A DNA stretch of 64,000 nt from Tenacibaculum sp. 190130A14a (GTDB lineage: Bacteria; Bacteroidota; Bacteroidia; Flavobacteriales; Flavobacteriaceae). Location of the stretch: positions 682,001 to 746,000 of the forward strand of contig NZ_OZ040189.1 of the NCBI RefSeq assembly GCF_964048965.1. The letters run 5' to 3'. Shown here piece by piece: positions 33,372 through 43,313 of this stretch. Position 1 is the stretch's first letter; the number at the start of each line of letters is the position of its first letter. The notes below the pieces were generated by a model. The model saw nothing but the letters and a program-made list of their open reading frames with translations, did no database searches and was not told the DNA's origin. A program made the position numbers and the translations under genes.

Positions 33372-34000
33372 TTACTCTTCGTTATCGTTATGTTGGGAAG
33401 GTGTTTTAGAAACCAAGATTTGATTTCTTTGAAGTCTTCTTCATTGATTTCTAAAAAAGAAATAAGCTTTTCAGACGATGTATATTGTAGAGAAATGCTA
33501 TTGTTTGCAATGATAATGGATTGAAGGTTTTCGGTATTAAAAGTTTGTTTTTCCTTTTCATTGGTATAAAGAAAAGTATCATTTTTTAATTCAAACATAG
33601 CAGTTTTGTTTAAAATGGATTTTCTAAAACCAGCTAAATAAAGCAATACTATAAAAAGAGAATTGTTTATAGAATGAACCTTAGGCATCATAGCATAAAA
33701 ACAAAATCCAATTGTTAGAACTGTTAGAAAACCATGTGCAGTGTTTTTTCTATAGTAATCATTTTCACTAGCAATGAATAATATATTATTGGTTGTTTTT
33801 ACTTCTTGGTAAAATTTTTTATAAGTATCTACAATTGAATATACCAAAAGTAATATAAGAGCAATGGTGAAATAATAAGAAGGTATTTTATCTATATATA
33901 CATTGATATCAAATCCAAAAAAATCTCTTAGTAAACGGGGTAAAACAACAATGCTAATAGGAATTAAAAAACGGACGAATTTTTTGGTTTTGGATTGCAT
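33368..34000 (-). CDS. Membrane protein with C-terminal PH-like domain
   Basis: 210 residues from ATG 34000 (MQSKTKKFVRFL). A longer frame from a TTG at 34039 would lie inside the alaS terminator and is unlikely. Two to four hydrophobic segments (about 9-20, 39-54, 88-103 and 110-125 from the ATG), then a beta-rich C-terminal region with FELKNDTFLYTNEKEKQTF and NNSISLQYTSSEKLISFLEI that resembles bacterial PH-type domains. Function unknown. Confidence 0.62.
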   Translation of the reverse strand: MQSKTKKFVRFLIPISIVVLPRLLRDFFGFDINVYIDKIPSYYFTIALILLLVYSIVDTYKKFYQEVKTTNNILFIASENDYYRKNTAHGFLTVLTIGFCFYAMMPKVHSINNSLFIVLLYLAGFRKSILNKTAMFELKNDTFLYTNEKEKQTFNTENLQSIIIANNSISLQYTSSEKLISFLEINEEDFKEIKSWFLKHLPNITITKSN

Positions 34001-34024
34001 ACTTTCTTTTTCATTTTTTACAAA

Positions 34025-34067
34025 TATAAAAAGGTTCAAAGAAATACAAACTTTGAACCTTTTTATA
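34025..34067 (-). terminator. Terminator of alaS
   Basis: A perfect 17-bp inverted repeat (TATAAAAAGGTTCAAAG and its complement) with a 9-base loop starts 19 bases after the alaS stop on the minus strand. The A/T-rich stem ends give a U-run in either direction. Confidence 0.8.
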
Positions 34068-34085
34068 ATTTTATAGAGCTTGTAG

Positions 34086-36701
34086 TTACACTACATACTC
34101 TTTAGCTTTGTCTAATACTTTAGGTAATCCTCCTGGATTTTTACCTCCAGCAGTTGCATAGAAGTTTTGTCCACCTCCACCACCGTGAATGTATTTACCT
34201 AATTCTCTTACTACTTTACCAGCATCATAACCACGTTCATTTGCTAAGTTTTTAGAGATATAGCAAGTTAACATTGCTTTTTCTGGATTTTCAGAAGTAG
34301 CTAATAAAGCAAATAAGTTGTCAACCTCTCCAGCCAATTCAAATAATAAGTTTCTAATACTTACCTGATCTAAATCTACTTTTAAGGCCAAGAATTGAAC
34401 TCCGTTAATCTCTTGTAATTGATTTTTAAGATCTCCTTTCATATTCTTTGCTTTATCTTTTTGTAATTGCTCTATTTGCTTCTTTAAAGCGGCATTTTCA
34501 GTTTGTAAAGCACTTACCGATTTGGTAATGTCTTTAGGGTTTTTAAGTAATTGTTTTACCGAGTTAAAGTTACGCTCTACATCTTCAAAATATTCACCTA
34601 CAGCAAGGTTGGTAATTGCCTCAATACGACGAATACCAGCAGCTACAGCACCTTCAGATTTGATTTTAAAATACCAAATATCTCCTGTTTGTTGTACATG
34701 TGTTCCTCCACATAATTCCATTGATTGTCCAAAACGGATTGCACGAACACTATCACCATACTTTTCTCCAAACAATGCCAAAGCACCTTCGTTAATAGCT
34801 TGTTGCATTGGAATATTTCTTTTCTCTTCTAAAGGAAGATTCTCACGAATACGCGCATTCACAAACTCTTCAATTTCTCTTAACTGATCTTTGTCAACCT
34901 TTGAGAAGTGAGAAAAGTCAAAACGTAAATAATCAGGACTTACTAAAGATCCTTTTTGTTCTACGTGATCTCCTAAAACTGCGCGTAACGCTTGGTGTAA
35001 CAAGTGCGTTGCTGAGTGATTACTAGCCGATAAACGTCTAAACTCATCGTTTACAACTGCTTTGAATGTTTCGTTTAAGTTTTTCGGTAAATTTTTTGTA
35101 AAGTGAATGATTACATTGTTTTCTTTCTTTGTATCAATCACATAAATAACATCACCGTTTGGAGCTTCAATAAAACCTTTATCACCAACTTGTCCACCGC
35201 CTTCAGGGTAGAAAGGAGTCATATTGAAAACTAATTGGTATTGATCTCCATCTTTTTTAGTAGTTACTTTTCTATAACGAGTAAGTTTCACGTCAACACT
35301 TAACGTGTCATATCCAACAAACTCTTCCATTTCATCTTCTACTAAAACAACCCAGTCACCGGTTTCACTTGCAGAAGCTGCACGAGAACGGTCTTTTTGA
35401 GCTTTCATTCCAGCATTAAATTCTTCTTCATTTACATCATACCCTTTTTCACGAGCAATTAATTGCGTTAAATCTAATGGGAATCCGTAAGTGTCATATA
35501 ATTCAAAAGCTTTTTTACCAGAAACCGTAGTTCCTTGAGTAGTTTCAATTACACGATCTAATAATAATAACCCTTGTTCTAAGGTACGTAAGAAAGAAGC
35601 TTCTTCCTCCTTAATTACATTATGAACTAAAGTATCTTGTTTTCTAATTTCTGGGAAAGCATCTCCCATTTGATGTGCTAAGGTTTCTGCTAACTTATAA
35701 ATAAAAGGTTCTTTTTTATTTAAGAAAGTAAATCCATAACGAATAGCTCTACGTAATATTCTACGAATAACATATCCAGCACCATTATTACTTGGTAATT
35801 GTCCGTCTGCGATAGCAAAAGCAACTGCACGAACGTGATCTGCAATTACACGAATAGCAATATCAATCTTTTCATCTTTACCATATCCAACACCTGTAAT
35901 CGTTTCAATTTCTCTAATTAACGGTGTAAATACATCTGTATCATAGTTAGATTTAACGTCTTGTAATACCATACATAAACGCTCAAATCCCATTCCAGTA
36001 TCAATATGTTTTGCTGGTAATTCATCTAAAGAACCATTTGCCTTACGATTGAACTGCATGAAAACTAAGTTCCATATTTCAACAACTTGTGGATGGTCTT
36101 CGTTTACTAATGATTTTCCATCAACCTTAGCTTTTTCTTCAGCAGAACGAATATCTACATGAATCTCAGAACATGGTCCGCAAGGCCCTTGCTCACCCAT
36201 TTCCCAGAAGTTATCTTTTTTATTCCCCATTAAGATACGATCTTCAGAAATGTATTGTTTCCAAATATCGTATGCCTCTTGGTCCATTTTTGTACCATCT
36301 TTCTCATCACCTTCAAAAACGGTTACATATAAAATATCTTTAGGAATCTTATAAACCTCAGTTAATAATTCCCAAGCCCAAGCAATAGCTTCTTTTTTAA
36401 AGTAATCACCAAAACTCCAGTTTCCTAACATTTCAAACATGGTATGGTGATACGTGTCATATCCAACTTCCTCTAAGTCGTTGTGTTTTCCAGAAACACG
36501 TAAACATTTTTGAGAATCAGAAATTCTATTATTTTTTGGAGTAGCATTTCCTAAGAAAAACTCCTTGAACGGAGCCATACCAGAGTTGGTAAACATTAAT
36601 GTTGGGTCATTCTTTAACACCATTGGTGCCGAAGGAACGATATCATGTTGTTTTGACTTAAAAAATTCTAAAAATTTAGCTCTAATATCTTGAGATCTCA
36701 T
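34086..36701 (-). CDS. alaS: Alanyl-tRNA synthetase
   Basis: 871 residues, full length. Order: class II catalytic core ([51 protein letters not shown]), tRNA-recognition region, editing domain with the zinc ligands in [10 protein letters not shown] (about residue 560) and CGGTH (about 665), and the C-terminal DHHA1-type domain ending [18 protein letters not shown]. It charges tRNA-Ala and clears mischarged Ser/Gly. It diverges from the M23 peptidase gene. Confidence 0.96.
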   Translation of the reverse strand: MRSQDIRAKFLEFFKSKQHDIVPSAPMVLKNDPTLMFTNSGMAPFKEFFLGNATPKNNRISDSQKCLRVSGKHNDLEEVGYDTYHHTMFEMLGNWSFGDYFKKEAIAWAWELLTEVYKIPKDILYVTVFEGDEKDGTKMDQEAYDIWKQYISEDRILMGNKKDNFWEMGEQGPCGPCSEIHVDIRSAEEKAKVDGKSLVNEDHPQVVEIWNLVFMQFNRKANGSLDELPAKHIDTGMGFERLCMVLQDVKSNYDTDVFTPLIREIETITGVGYGKDEKIDIAIRVIADHVRAVAFAIADGQLPSNNGAGYVIRRILRRAIRYGFTFLNKKEPFIYKLAETLAHQMGDAFPEIRKQDTLVHNVIKEEEASFLRTLEQGLLLLDRVIETTQGTTVSGKKAFELYDTYGFPLDLTQLIAREKGYDVNEEEFNAGMKAQKDRSRAASASETGDWVVLVEDEMEEFVGYDTLSVDVKLTRYRKVTTKKDGDQYQLVFNMTPFYPEGGGQVGDKGFIEAPNGDVIYVIDTKKENNVIIHFTKNLPKNLNETFKAVVNDEFRRLSASNHSATHLLHQALRAVLGDHVEQKGSLVSPDYLRFDFSHFSKVDKDQLREIEEFVNARIRENLPLEEKRNIPMQQAINEGALALFGEKYGDSVRAIRFGQSMELCGGTHVQQTGDIWYFKIKSEGAVAAGIRRIEAITNLAVGEYFEDVERNFNSVKQLLKNPKDITKSVSALQTENAALKKQIEQLQKDKAKNMKGDLKNQLQEINGVQFLALKVDLDQVSIRNLLFELAGEVDNLFALLATSENPEKAMLTCYISKNLANERGYDAGKVVRELGKYIHGGGGGQNFYATAGGKNPGGLPKVLDKAKEYVV

Positions 36702-36853
36702 ACTACTCTAGTATCTAATTATGTTAATTTTTAATTAAAAAACCACTTTCATAAAGCAGTTTTCAAACATTTTGTAAATTTGTGACTAACCAAACTAGTA
36801 CATCCCCATAGGATGCTTCGTTTAATGAGCACAAAAATAGTACATTTAGCATT

Positions 36854-37822
36854 ATGGCGAAAGTAAAATATTATTACGATCCAGAGACCCTTTCATACCG
36901 AAAAATAGAATCAAAGAAAAGCGATACTTTTAAGAAAAGTGTTTTATGGACTTTAGGAGCTATGCTAGTTGCTTTTTTTGGGTTTATTGGTTTTAGCCAG
37001 TTTTTAATGTCTCCCAAAGAACGCGCTCAGAAAAGAGAGCTTGACAATTTAAAACTTCATTACGAATTGTTATCTAAGAGAATGGAGGAGAGCTCTAAGA
37101 TTTTAAATGAACTTCAAGAAAGAGATAATAATATTTATAGAACCTATTTCGAAGCAAATCCAATTCCAGAAGAACAGAGAAAAGCAGGTTTTGGAGGAGT
37201 AAATAGGTATAGACATTTAGATGGTTTTAATAATACAGAAATGATTAAAAATGTGACCAAAGAGATAGATGTGTTGTCTAAACAAATGGTAGTACAATCA
37301 AAATCACTAGATGAAATTGTTAAACTAGCGAAGGAGAAAGATAAGATGTTGGCATCTATTCCTGCAATTCAACCGGTAAAGAATGAAGATTTAAAAAGGA
37401 TGGCTTCAGGTTTTGGAATGAGAATGCATCCCATATTAAAGTCATGGAGAATGCATAATGGAATGGATTTTACAGCACCTACTGGAACTCCGATTTTTGC
37501 CTCTGGAAATGGTAAAGTAGTAAAAGCGCATAGAAGTGCAACTTTTGGAAAGGTAGTATATATTGATCATGGGTATGGATATGAAACTATCTATGCACAT
37601 ATGAGTAAAATTACAGCGAAAAGAGGACAAAAAGTAAAACGTGGTGATTTGATTGGGTATGTGGGGAATACAGGTCGTTCTGCGGCACCGCACTTACATT
37701 ACGAAGTTCATAAAAATGGTAGACCCGTAAATCCAATTTATTACTATTATGGAGATTTAACTCCAGAAGAATTTATTGCCATGCAAAAAGCATCACAACA
37801 AAAAGGACAATCGTATGATTAA
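36854..37822 (+). CDS. M23 family metallopeptidase, membrane-anchored
   Basis: 322 residues. A cytosolic N-terminus with SYRKIESKK, one transmembrane helix at about 30-50 (VLWTLGAMLVAFFGFIGF), a helical stalk with coiled-coil character (about 60-175) and a C-terminal peptidase domain. Zinc/catalytic motifs are HNGMDF and HLHYEVH; the first typical H...D pair is complete, so it should be an active peptidoglycan endopeptidase. The next gene, a MerR-type regulator, follows 22 bases on. Confidence 0.9.
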   Translation: MAKVKYYYDPETLSYRKIESKKSDTFKKSVLWTLGAMLVAFFGFIGFSQFLMSPKERAQKRELDNLKLHYELLSKRMEESSKILNELQERDNNIYRTYFEANPIPEEQRKAGFGGVNRYRHLDGFNNTEMIKNVTKEIDVLSKQMVVQSKSLDEIVKLAKEKDKMLASIPAIQPVKNEDLKRMASGFGMRMHPILKSWRMHNGMDFTAPTGTPIFASGNGKVVKAHRSATFGKVVYIDHGYGYETIYAHMSKITAKRGQKVKRGDLIGYVGNTGRSAAPHLHYEVHKNGRPVNPIYYYYGDLTPEEFIAMQKASQQKGQSYD

Positions 37823-37844
37823 TACATAAGATACAAGGTAAAAT

Positions 37845-38171
37845 ATGCATGTAGATTTACCAGAAAAAAGATATTATAAAATTGGAGAAGTAGCTAAGGC
37901 CTTTGGCGTTAATACTTCTCTAATTCGTTTTTGGGATAATGAGTTTGATATTATTAAGCCCAAAAAGAACGCTAAAGGAAACCGTTTGTTTACCAAAGAA
38001 GATATTGAGAATTTTAAACTCATTTATAATTTGGTAAAAGAACGAGGTTTTACACTTGATGGAGCTCGTAAAAAACTTAAGAAAGATCCGGAAGTGGTTA
38101 GTAATCAGGAAATAATTAGTAGATTAGAAGCAGTAAAAGCAGAATTACTCAAAATAAAAAATCAATTATAA
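37845..38171 (+). CDS. MerR-family transcriptional regulator
   Basis: 108 residues. N-terminal winged helix YYKIGEVAKAFGVNTSLIRFW with DNEFDIIKPKKNAKGNRLF (wing), followed by a short dimer helix KEDIENFKLIYNLVKERGF. No effector domain and no metal-binding cysteines. A single-domain MerR protein is found at this place, between the M23 peptidase and lemA, in many Flavobacteriaceae as I recall. Target unknown. Confidence 0.88.
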   Translation: MHVDLPEKRYYKIGEVAKAFGVNTSLIRFWDNEFDIIKPKKNAKGNRLFTKEDIENFKLIYNLVKERGFTLDGARKKLKKDPEVVSNQEIISRLEAVKAELLKIKNQL

Positions 38172-38190
38172 CAACAAAAATCAAAAAATC

Positions 38191-38814
38191 ATGAAAAAAG
38201 GTGTAATGGCAAGTCTTGGCTGCTTAGGTATAAGTATCATTGGAATTTTGGTATTAGCATTTGGAGTTATTATGTATGGAATTAAGTTTCATAATAGTGT
38301 AATAGATTTGAATGAAAATGTTGAAAAACAATGGGGTAATGTTGAAAGTGCTTATCAACGAAGAGCTGATTTAATTCCAAACCTTGTGAATACAGCAAAA
38401 GGATATGCAGAGTTTGAACAAGGAACTTTTATCAAAGTAACAGAAGCACGTTCAAAAGCAACGAGCATTCAAATAGACCCCAGTAATATTACTCCTGAAC
38501 AGTTAAAACAATTCCAACAAGCACAGAGTGGGTTAACTTCTGCTTTATCGCGTTTGTTAGCAGTATTTGAGCGTTATCCTGATTTAAAAGCCAATCAAAA
38601 CTTTATGGAATTGATGAATGAATTAGAACGTACGGAAAATAGAATTAATGTTGAGCGTAATCGTTTTAATGAAGAGGTAAAACCATATAATAAGTACATA
38701 AAAAAAATACCAAATAAATGGCTAGCTCGTTGGTATGATTTTGAAGAGAAATCATACTTTGAAGCGGAAGATGGATCTGAGAAAGCACCAGATGTTAAAT
38801 TTGATTTTAAATAA
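38191..38814 (+). CDS. LemA family protein
   Basis: 207 residues. One N-terminal membrane helix (about 10-30) followed by the LemA helical domain: [37 protein letters not shown] in two segments and [21 protein letters not shown]. LemA proteins are membrane-anchored helical bundles of unclear function, often paired with TPM-domain genes, as here. Cotranscribed with the two TPM genes (3 bases to the next). Confidence 0.9.
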   Translation: [207 protein letters not shown]

Positions 38815-38817
38815 TAT

Positions 38818-39255
38818 ATGTCGTTAGTTGAAGAGTTTTTAACTTCAGAAGAAGAATTAGAAATTGTTCAAGCAATTCGACAAGCTGAACGAAATACTTC
38901 TGGTGAAATACGTGTACATATTGAGAGAACATCTCAAATTTCTCATTATAACCGTACGCTAGAAATATTTCGTATGCTTAAAATGTTTAACACCAAAGAG
39001 CAAAATGCGGTGTTAATTTATATTGCTGTGGAAGATCATGCCTTTGTAATCTATGGAGATAAAGGAATTAATAAGGTAGTATCAAACGATTTCTGGGATA
39101 CTACAAAAGAAGCTATGCAAGAACAGTTTCAACAAGGAAACTTTAAACAAGGAATTATTAATGGAGTGTTGAAAGCTGGTAAGGAGCTGAAAGCGCATTT
39201 TCCTTGGAGTATTAGTGATGAAGATGAATTGTCTAACGAAATTTCTAAAGGATGA
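38818..39255 (+). CDS. TPM-domain protein, short form
   Basis: 145 residues with one TPM (TLP18.3/Psb32/MOLO-1) domain and no membrane helix. Visible motifs: LTSEEELEIVQAIRQAERNTSGEIRVHIE, IYIAVEDHAFVIYGDKGINK and FKQGIINGVLKAG. TPM domains are phosphatase-like or chaperone-like in some homologues. Its stop overlaps the start of the second TPM gene by 4 bases. Confidence 0.85.
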   Translation: MSLVEEFLTSEEELEIVQAIRQAERNTSGEIRVHIERTSQISHYNRTLEIFRMLKMFNTKEQNAVLIYIAVEDHAFVIYGDKGINKVVSNDFWDTTKEAMQEQFQQGNFKQGIINGVLKAGKELKAHFPWSISDEDELSNEISKG

Positions 39256-40079
39256 TTCAGAAATTAGTAATGAGTTCTCAAATTTTAGTTGTTTGTAGAA
39301 GATTGTTAGTTTTAATAATCTTTTTAGTATCAGCACTGTCAATAGCGCAAAGCGGATTTAAAATTCCAGAAAAACCAAAGGAGCAAACCAGTGTATATGA
39401 CAAAGCGAATGTTTTTACATCTGCTCAAAAACAAGCTTTAGAACAAAAGTTAATACGTTATTCAGATACTACTTCTACTCAAATTGTAGTAGCTACTGTT
39501 AAGACATTGAATGGAGATAATATTTCTTTAGTAGCTAGCAATTGGGGACATAAATGGGGAATTGGGCAAGAAAAAGAAGATAACGGTATTTTAATTTTGT
39601 TAGCTTTAGAAGATAGAAAAGTAGATATTGCTACTGGGTATGGTATTGAATACTTGTTAACCGACTTACTCGCAGAACGAATTATCAATAATGTCATGAT
39701 TCCTGAATTTAAGAAGGGGAATTATGCTGTCGGAATGGATAGAGCAACCACTGCTATTTTTCAAGTTTTAAATGGTGAATATAAGGGAACTCGTAAAGAA
39801 TCTGAAGGTTTTGATTTTGGATTTATAGTCTTTGTAATTATTCTTCTCATTTTCTTTATTTTGATTTCTCGTGGAGGAAGAGGAAATGGAGGAAGAGGTA
39901 ATTACCGTAGAACCGACTCTAGAGATATTTTAGAAACTATTATATTGAGTAATGCTGGTCGAGGCGGCTTTGGAAGTGGAGGCTTCGGTGGTTCATCAGG
40001 TGGCTTCGGAAGTGGTGGTTTTGGCGGAGGCTTCGGAGGTGGAGGCTTTGGTGGAGGTGGTGCTTCAGGAAGTTGGTAG
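39252..40079 (+). CDS. TPM-domain membrane protein with Gly-rich tail (YgcG-like)
   Basis: 275 residues. Hydrophobic N-terminal signal (about 10-30), then a TPM domain (VYDKANVFTSAQKQALEQKL, TSTQIVVATVKTL, EDNGILILLALEDRKVDIATGYG, RATTAIFQVLNGEY), a transmembrane helix at about 196-212 (FIVFVIILLIFFILI) and a cytosolic tail of GGFGSGGF-type repeats. This layout matches YgcG-type proteins that pair with LemA. The tail is low complexity, not a separate element. Confidence 0.88.
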   Translation: MIQKLVMSSQILVVCRRLLVLIIFLVSALSIAQSGFKIPEKPKEQTSVYDKANVFTSAQKQALEQKLIRYSDTTSTQIVVATVKTLNGDNISLVASNWGHKWGIGQEKEDNGILILLALEDRKVDIATGYGIEYLLTDLLAERIINNVMIPEFKKGNYAVGMDRATTAIFQVLNGEYKGTRKESEGFDFGFIVFVIILLIFFILISRGGRGNGGRGNYRRTDSRDILETIILSNAGRGGFGSGGFGGSSGGFGSGGFGGGFGGGGFGGGGASGSW

Positions 40080-40119
40080 CTCTATATAATCTTTCATTTT
40101 TTTTGACGTTTACTGTTCT

Positions 40120-40971
40120 ATGAAGAAGTTTGTTTTATATTTCGTTGTTGTATTGTTCCTATGTAGTTGTAATAATTATGGGCAGCTAAAATTGGTTGCC
40201 GATTTGCCTAAGAAATTAAAGGAGGTGTCTGGGACTGAATATTCAAATAGTGATAATGTGATTTGGATGCTAAATGATAGCGGAAATAAACCACAATTAT
40301 TTGCTATTTCTACCAAAGGAAAAACAGAAAAAGTATTAGAGATTCAGGCTAAAAATAACGATTGGGAGGATTTAACTTCTGATGAGGAAGGGAATTTGTA
40401 TATAGCAGATTTTGGAAATAATGCGAATGCAAGACAAAACTTAGTCATTTTAAAAGTTAACAAACAAGAGTTGTCAAAGAAAAATGTTGAGGTGGAGAAA
40501 ATCCATTTTTCTTATCCCGATCAAACCAAATTTCCACCTAAGAAGAAGAAATGTTTTTTTGATGCAGAATCTATCTTTTTTAAAGATGGTTACTTATATA
40601 TTTTTACAAAGAGTCGTGTAAAAAAACACTATGGGAAAACGAGTTTGTATAAAATACCTGCTAAAGAAGGAAATTATGAAGCTAAGTTGGTAGGAGAGTT
40701 TAACAACTGTGATGATATGGAATGTTGGGTAACTTCAGCAGCTATTTCTCCCGACAAAGAAAAAGTAGTCTTACTTACACATGAAGCAGTATTGCTTTTT
40801 ACCGAGTTTGACGGAGATAATTTTTTCAACGGAACATTAACCGAATTACCATTTCAACATATTTCTCAAAAAGAAGGGGTGAGTTTTAAAGACAACAATA
40901 CCCTTTATATTACCGATGAAAGGTCTCATGGTAAAGGAGGTAATTTGTACGAGTTTTCTTTGAAATGGTAA
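40120..40971 (+). CDS. Lipoprotein with beta-propeller-like repeats
   Basis: 283 residues. Lipobox LCSC places the lipidated Cys at about 17. The mature part has repeats such as NVIWMLNDSGNKPQLFAIS, NLYIADFGNNANARQNLV and YLYIFTKSRVKKHYG that suggest a six-bladed propeller. No catalytic motif. Convergent with the DUF423 gene. Function unknown. Confidence 0.7.
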   Translation: MKKFVLYFVVVLFLCSCNNYGQLKLVADLPKKLKEVSGTEYSNSDNVIWMLNDSGNKPQLFAISTKGKTEKVLEIQAKNNDWEDLTSDEEGNLYIADFGNNANARQNLVILKVNKQELSKKNVEVEKIHFSYPDQTKFPPKKKKCFFDAESIFFKDGYLYIFTKSRVKKHYGKTSLYKIPAKEGNYEAKLVGEFNNCDDMECWVTSAAISPDKEKVVLLTHEAVLLFTEFDGDNFFNGTLTELPFQHISQKEGVSFKDNNTLYITDERSHGKGGNLYEFSLKW

Positions 40972-40982
40972 ATCTTACGCTA

Positions 40983-41351
40983 TTATATTACTTCTAAAAG
41001 TAGTAACACCCATCCCACAATAAATAATAAACCGCCCAATGGAGTAATTGGTCCTAAGAAACGAAGTTTCTTTCCTTTAGCATCCGATAAAACCAATCCA
41101 TAAATACTAAAAGAAAATAACACAATACCAATTGCAAAAGCCCAAACCATGTATGCATTGGGTTGCTTAAAATATGCTCCAATAAATAGTAATACGATGG
41201 CATGATACATTTGGTATTTGACTCCCGTTTCAAAAGATTTTAACTGGTCTTCAGATAAAATTTTCTTCAATGCATGAGCTCCAAAAGCACCGAAAACAAC
41301 GGATAGCATACCAAAAATACTGGCTATAATGAGAGGGGTTTGTGGTGTCAT
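40983..41351 (-). CDS. DUF423 family membrane protein
   Basis: 122 residues with four transmembrane helices. Family hallmarks are FGAFGAHALKKIL (about 21-33), KSFETGVKYQMYHAIVLL and the C-terminal PITPLGGLLFIVGWVLLL. The family (E. coli YgdD) is widespread and uncharacterised. It follows the beta-propeller gene on the same strand with 10 bases between. Confidence 0.9.
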   Translation of the reverse strand: MTPQTPLIIASIFGMLSVVFGAFGAHALKKILSEDQLKSFETGVKYQMYHAIVLLFIGAYFKQPNAYMVWAFAIGIVLFSFSIYGLVLSDAKGKKLRFLGPITPLGGLLFIVGWVLLLLEVI

Positions 41352-41361
41352 ATGTAGTTTT

Positions 41362-43302
41362 TTATTTTTTTATGAAATTTTCAATGATGACTTTTTTTCC
41401 GTCAAAGAAATAAATTACTTTTTCAATTTGGTCAATAATAAACTGGTCAAATTCAAAGTTTATTTCTTTTAGAACAGTTGTAGCACCTGTATCTTTTTCT
41501 AATTGAACAATACTACTTTTTTTGTCTTTAGTTGTGCTAACAACAATACTAAAGTTGTCATTTTTTTGCCCTTTATTAAAACGACTAAATACAGAAAGTA
41601 AATCACTATCTAAGCCTAGTGAGTTAAGCTGTGTAATGTCATTTAAAGTGTTTTTATAGGATTGATAGGTACCATAAATACTTGAACTAGCTCTTGTAAC
41701 AAAACCTAAATTGGTTGAAACTAGTACATTTTTAAAGGTTTGATCTATTTGATTAGGAATAAAACCAATAACTGACCTTGCTGTTCCTATACCTCTTCCA
41801 ACCCAGTAAAAAGTGTCGCTAAAGAAAGAACCTTTTGCTTGATAGGGTAATTTCTTTTGATAAGCTATACTTCCATCTCTATAAAAGAAATAAAACTGGT
41901 TGTTTAAAGTCATAAAATATCCTTTTTCTCTTATTTCCATATGAGGAATCGCTCTTCCAAAATCAAACTTTTGCAGAGAAGAAGGAGCTTTTACTGCTTT
42001 TGGGTTAAAAATATAGAAATTGTTTTCATTGTATACTGGAAACAAATCGTGCGCTTGATCAAACCAAGCGTGGTAATAATGATGGTTTAATTTTAAGTTT
42101 CTGCTAATAAACCCCGCTTTGTTTAAAATCACATCTTTTTTCCAAATTTTATTCCCGTTTTCTATTGTTATTCTATTGGAAAGAGAAGGGGTAAGATACA
42201 TGGCAGTTTGAGCATCTTCTAAAATATGAATTGGTATTTCATTACTTGATTTGGTAATTTTTACTTTCCTTTTCCAAGCTTTTTTTCCTAGAGTATCAAC
42301 CTTAGTTAGGAAATTTTCTTGTACCACTAAATAGCCACTAGATACTGGAACTATTTTTTTTATCAGTGGTAATGTTTCTGAACGATTCCATTTTTTAGTT
42401 CCTTCAGCAACATTAATAATATTAAAGCCTTTTGAAGTAATGGTAATAAGTTCATCATTGATAAAAACACTTTGAGATATGTGTCCAGTAATTTTCGGTG
42501 TGTGTTTCCATAAAGCTTTTAAATCTTTTGTAGAAAGCGCTTGTATGGCCGTTTCTTCATTTAATTTTTCTTCTTTAATTTTGTTAGTGAACACATAGAT
42601 GACATCTTTTTGTGAATTCATGTTAAACGAAGTGGTGTTCTTTTGATGAAAGAGAACCTCTCCAGTTTTACTAGCTACTTTTAAAAGAGTGTTGTTTTTT
42701 AGCCAAAAGATATTTTTATCTTGATCTAATTGTGTTATGTCTTGATCTAAAAGAGCTCCTTTCAGGTCCTTGAAAAAAGCACGGTTCGAAAGATTAGTTT
42801 CCCAAATGAGTTTCCCTGTCTGAAAGTCAAAAAGTGAGAGCACATATTTCTTGTTCTTGATTCCATCGACCAATACAGCCTTTTGCTCTGGTAAAATTAA
42901 GGTGTTGTTGACCGCTTTGAAACCTTGTGTTTCAGAATCGAAAAAAACGTTTCCATCCAAGACATTTACTAGGGTTTTAGAAACTCCTTTAGTACCTAAA
43001 GCATTCGATAATAACTTTGAACTTATAAAAGGTTTTTTACTAAAGATTACATAGGGCGTAAATGGAATTTCTGTATAGGAACTAAAGTCTACTTTTTTTA
43101 AGTCTTTGTTTTCCCATAAAACATTCTTTTTCTTGCTTGAATTTATAGCAACTACTTTTTTTGAAGTTTTTACTAAAACAATTCCAGTATTGGTGTTTAA
43201 TATTTGCCCTTTGGTATTCTTAGATAACATAATAGTTTCTGTTTGGGCAGAAACTATTATTGTAAAACATACAGTGAAAATTAAATTAAAAACTCTTTGC
43301 AT
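41362..43302 (-). CDS. Exported PQQ-like beta-propeller protein
   Basis: 646 residues with a signal peptide (cleavage after about residue 19, VSAQT). Repeats such as FDFQTGKLIWETNLS, ASKTGEVLFHQKN, LSTKDLKALWKHTP and AEGTKKWNRSE match PQQ-type propeller blades, but the spacing is irregular. No PQQ-dependent dehydrogenase residues stand out. It starts 11 bases after the fusion protein gene on the same strand, suggesting joint work at the envelope. Confidence 0.7.
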   Translation of the reverse strand: MQRVFNLIFTVCFTIIVSAQTETIMLSKNTKGQILNTNTGIVLVKTSKKVVAINSSKKKNVLWENKDLKKVDFSSYTEIPFTPYVIFSKKPFISSKLLSNALGTKGVSKTLVNVLDGNVFFDSETQGFKAVNNTLILPEQKAVLVDGIKNKKYVLSLFDFQTGKLIWETNLSNRAFFKDLKGALLDQDITQLDQDKNIFWLKNNTLLKVASKTGEVLFHQKNTTSFNMNSQKDVIYVFTNKIKEEKLNEETAIQALSTKDLKALWKHTPKITGHISQSVFINDELITITSKGFNIINVAEGTKKWNRSETLPLIKKIVPVSSGYLVVQENFLTKVDTLGKKAWKRKVKITKSSNEIPIHILEDAQTAMYLTPSLSNRITIENGNKIWKKDVILNKAGFISRNLKLNHHYYHAWFDQAHDLFPVYNENNFYIFNPKAVKAPSSLQKFDFGRAIPHMEIREKGYFMTLNNQFYFFYRDGSIAYQKKLPYQAKGSFFSDTFYWVGRGIGTARSVIGFIPNQIDQTFKNVLVSTNLGFVTRASSSIYGTYQSYKNTLNDITQLNSLGLDSDLLSVFSRFNKGQKNDNFSIVVSTTKDKKSSIVQLEKDTGATTVLKEINFEFDQFIIDQIEKVIYFFDGKKVIIENFIKK

Positions 43303-43313
43303 GGTGTTGTTTT

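Noticed and set aside
34001..34039. Extended TTG start of the membrane protein at 33368-34000
   Set aside because: It lies within the perfect hairpin that terminates alaS; ATG 34000 is more plausible.
39952..40076. Gly-rich repeated DNA at the end of the second TPM gene as a tandem repeat or mobile element
   Set aside because: It is the low-complexity Gly-rich tail in frame with the TPM protein, usual for YgcG-like proteins.
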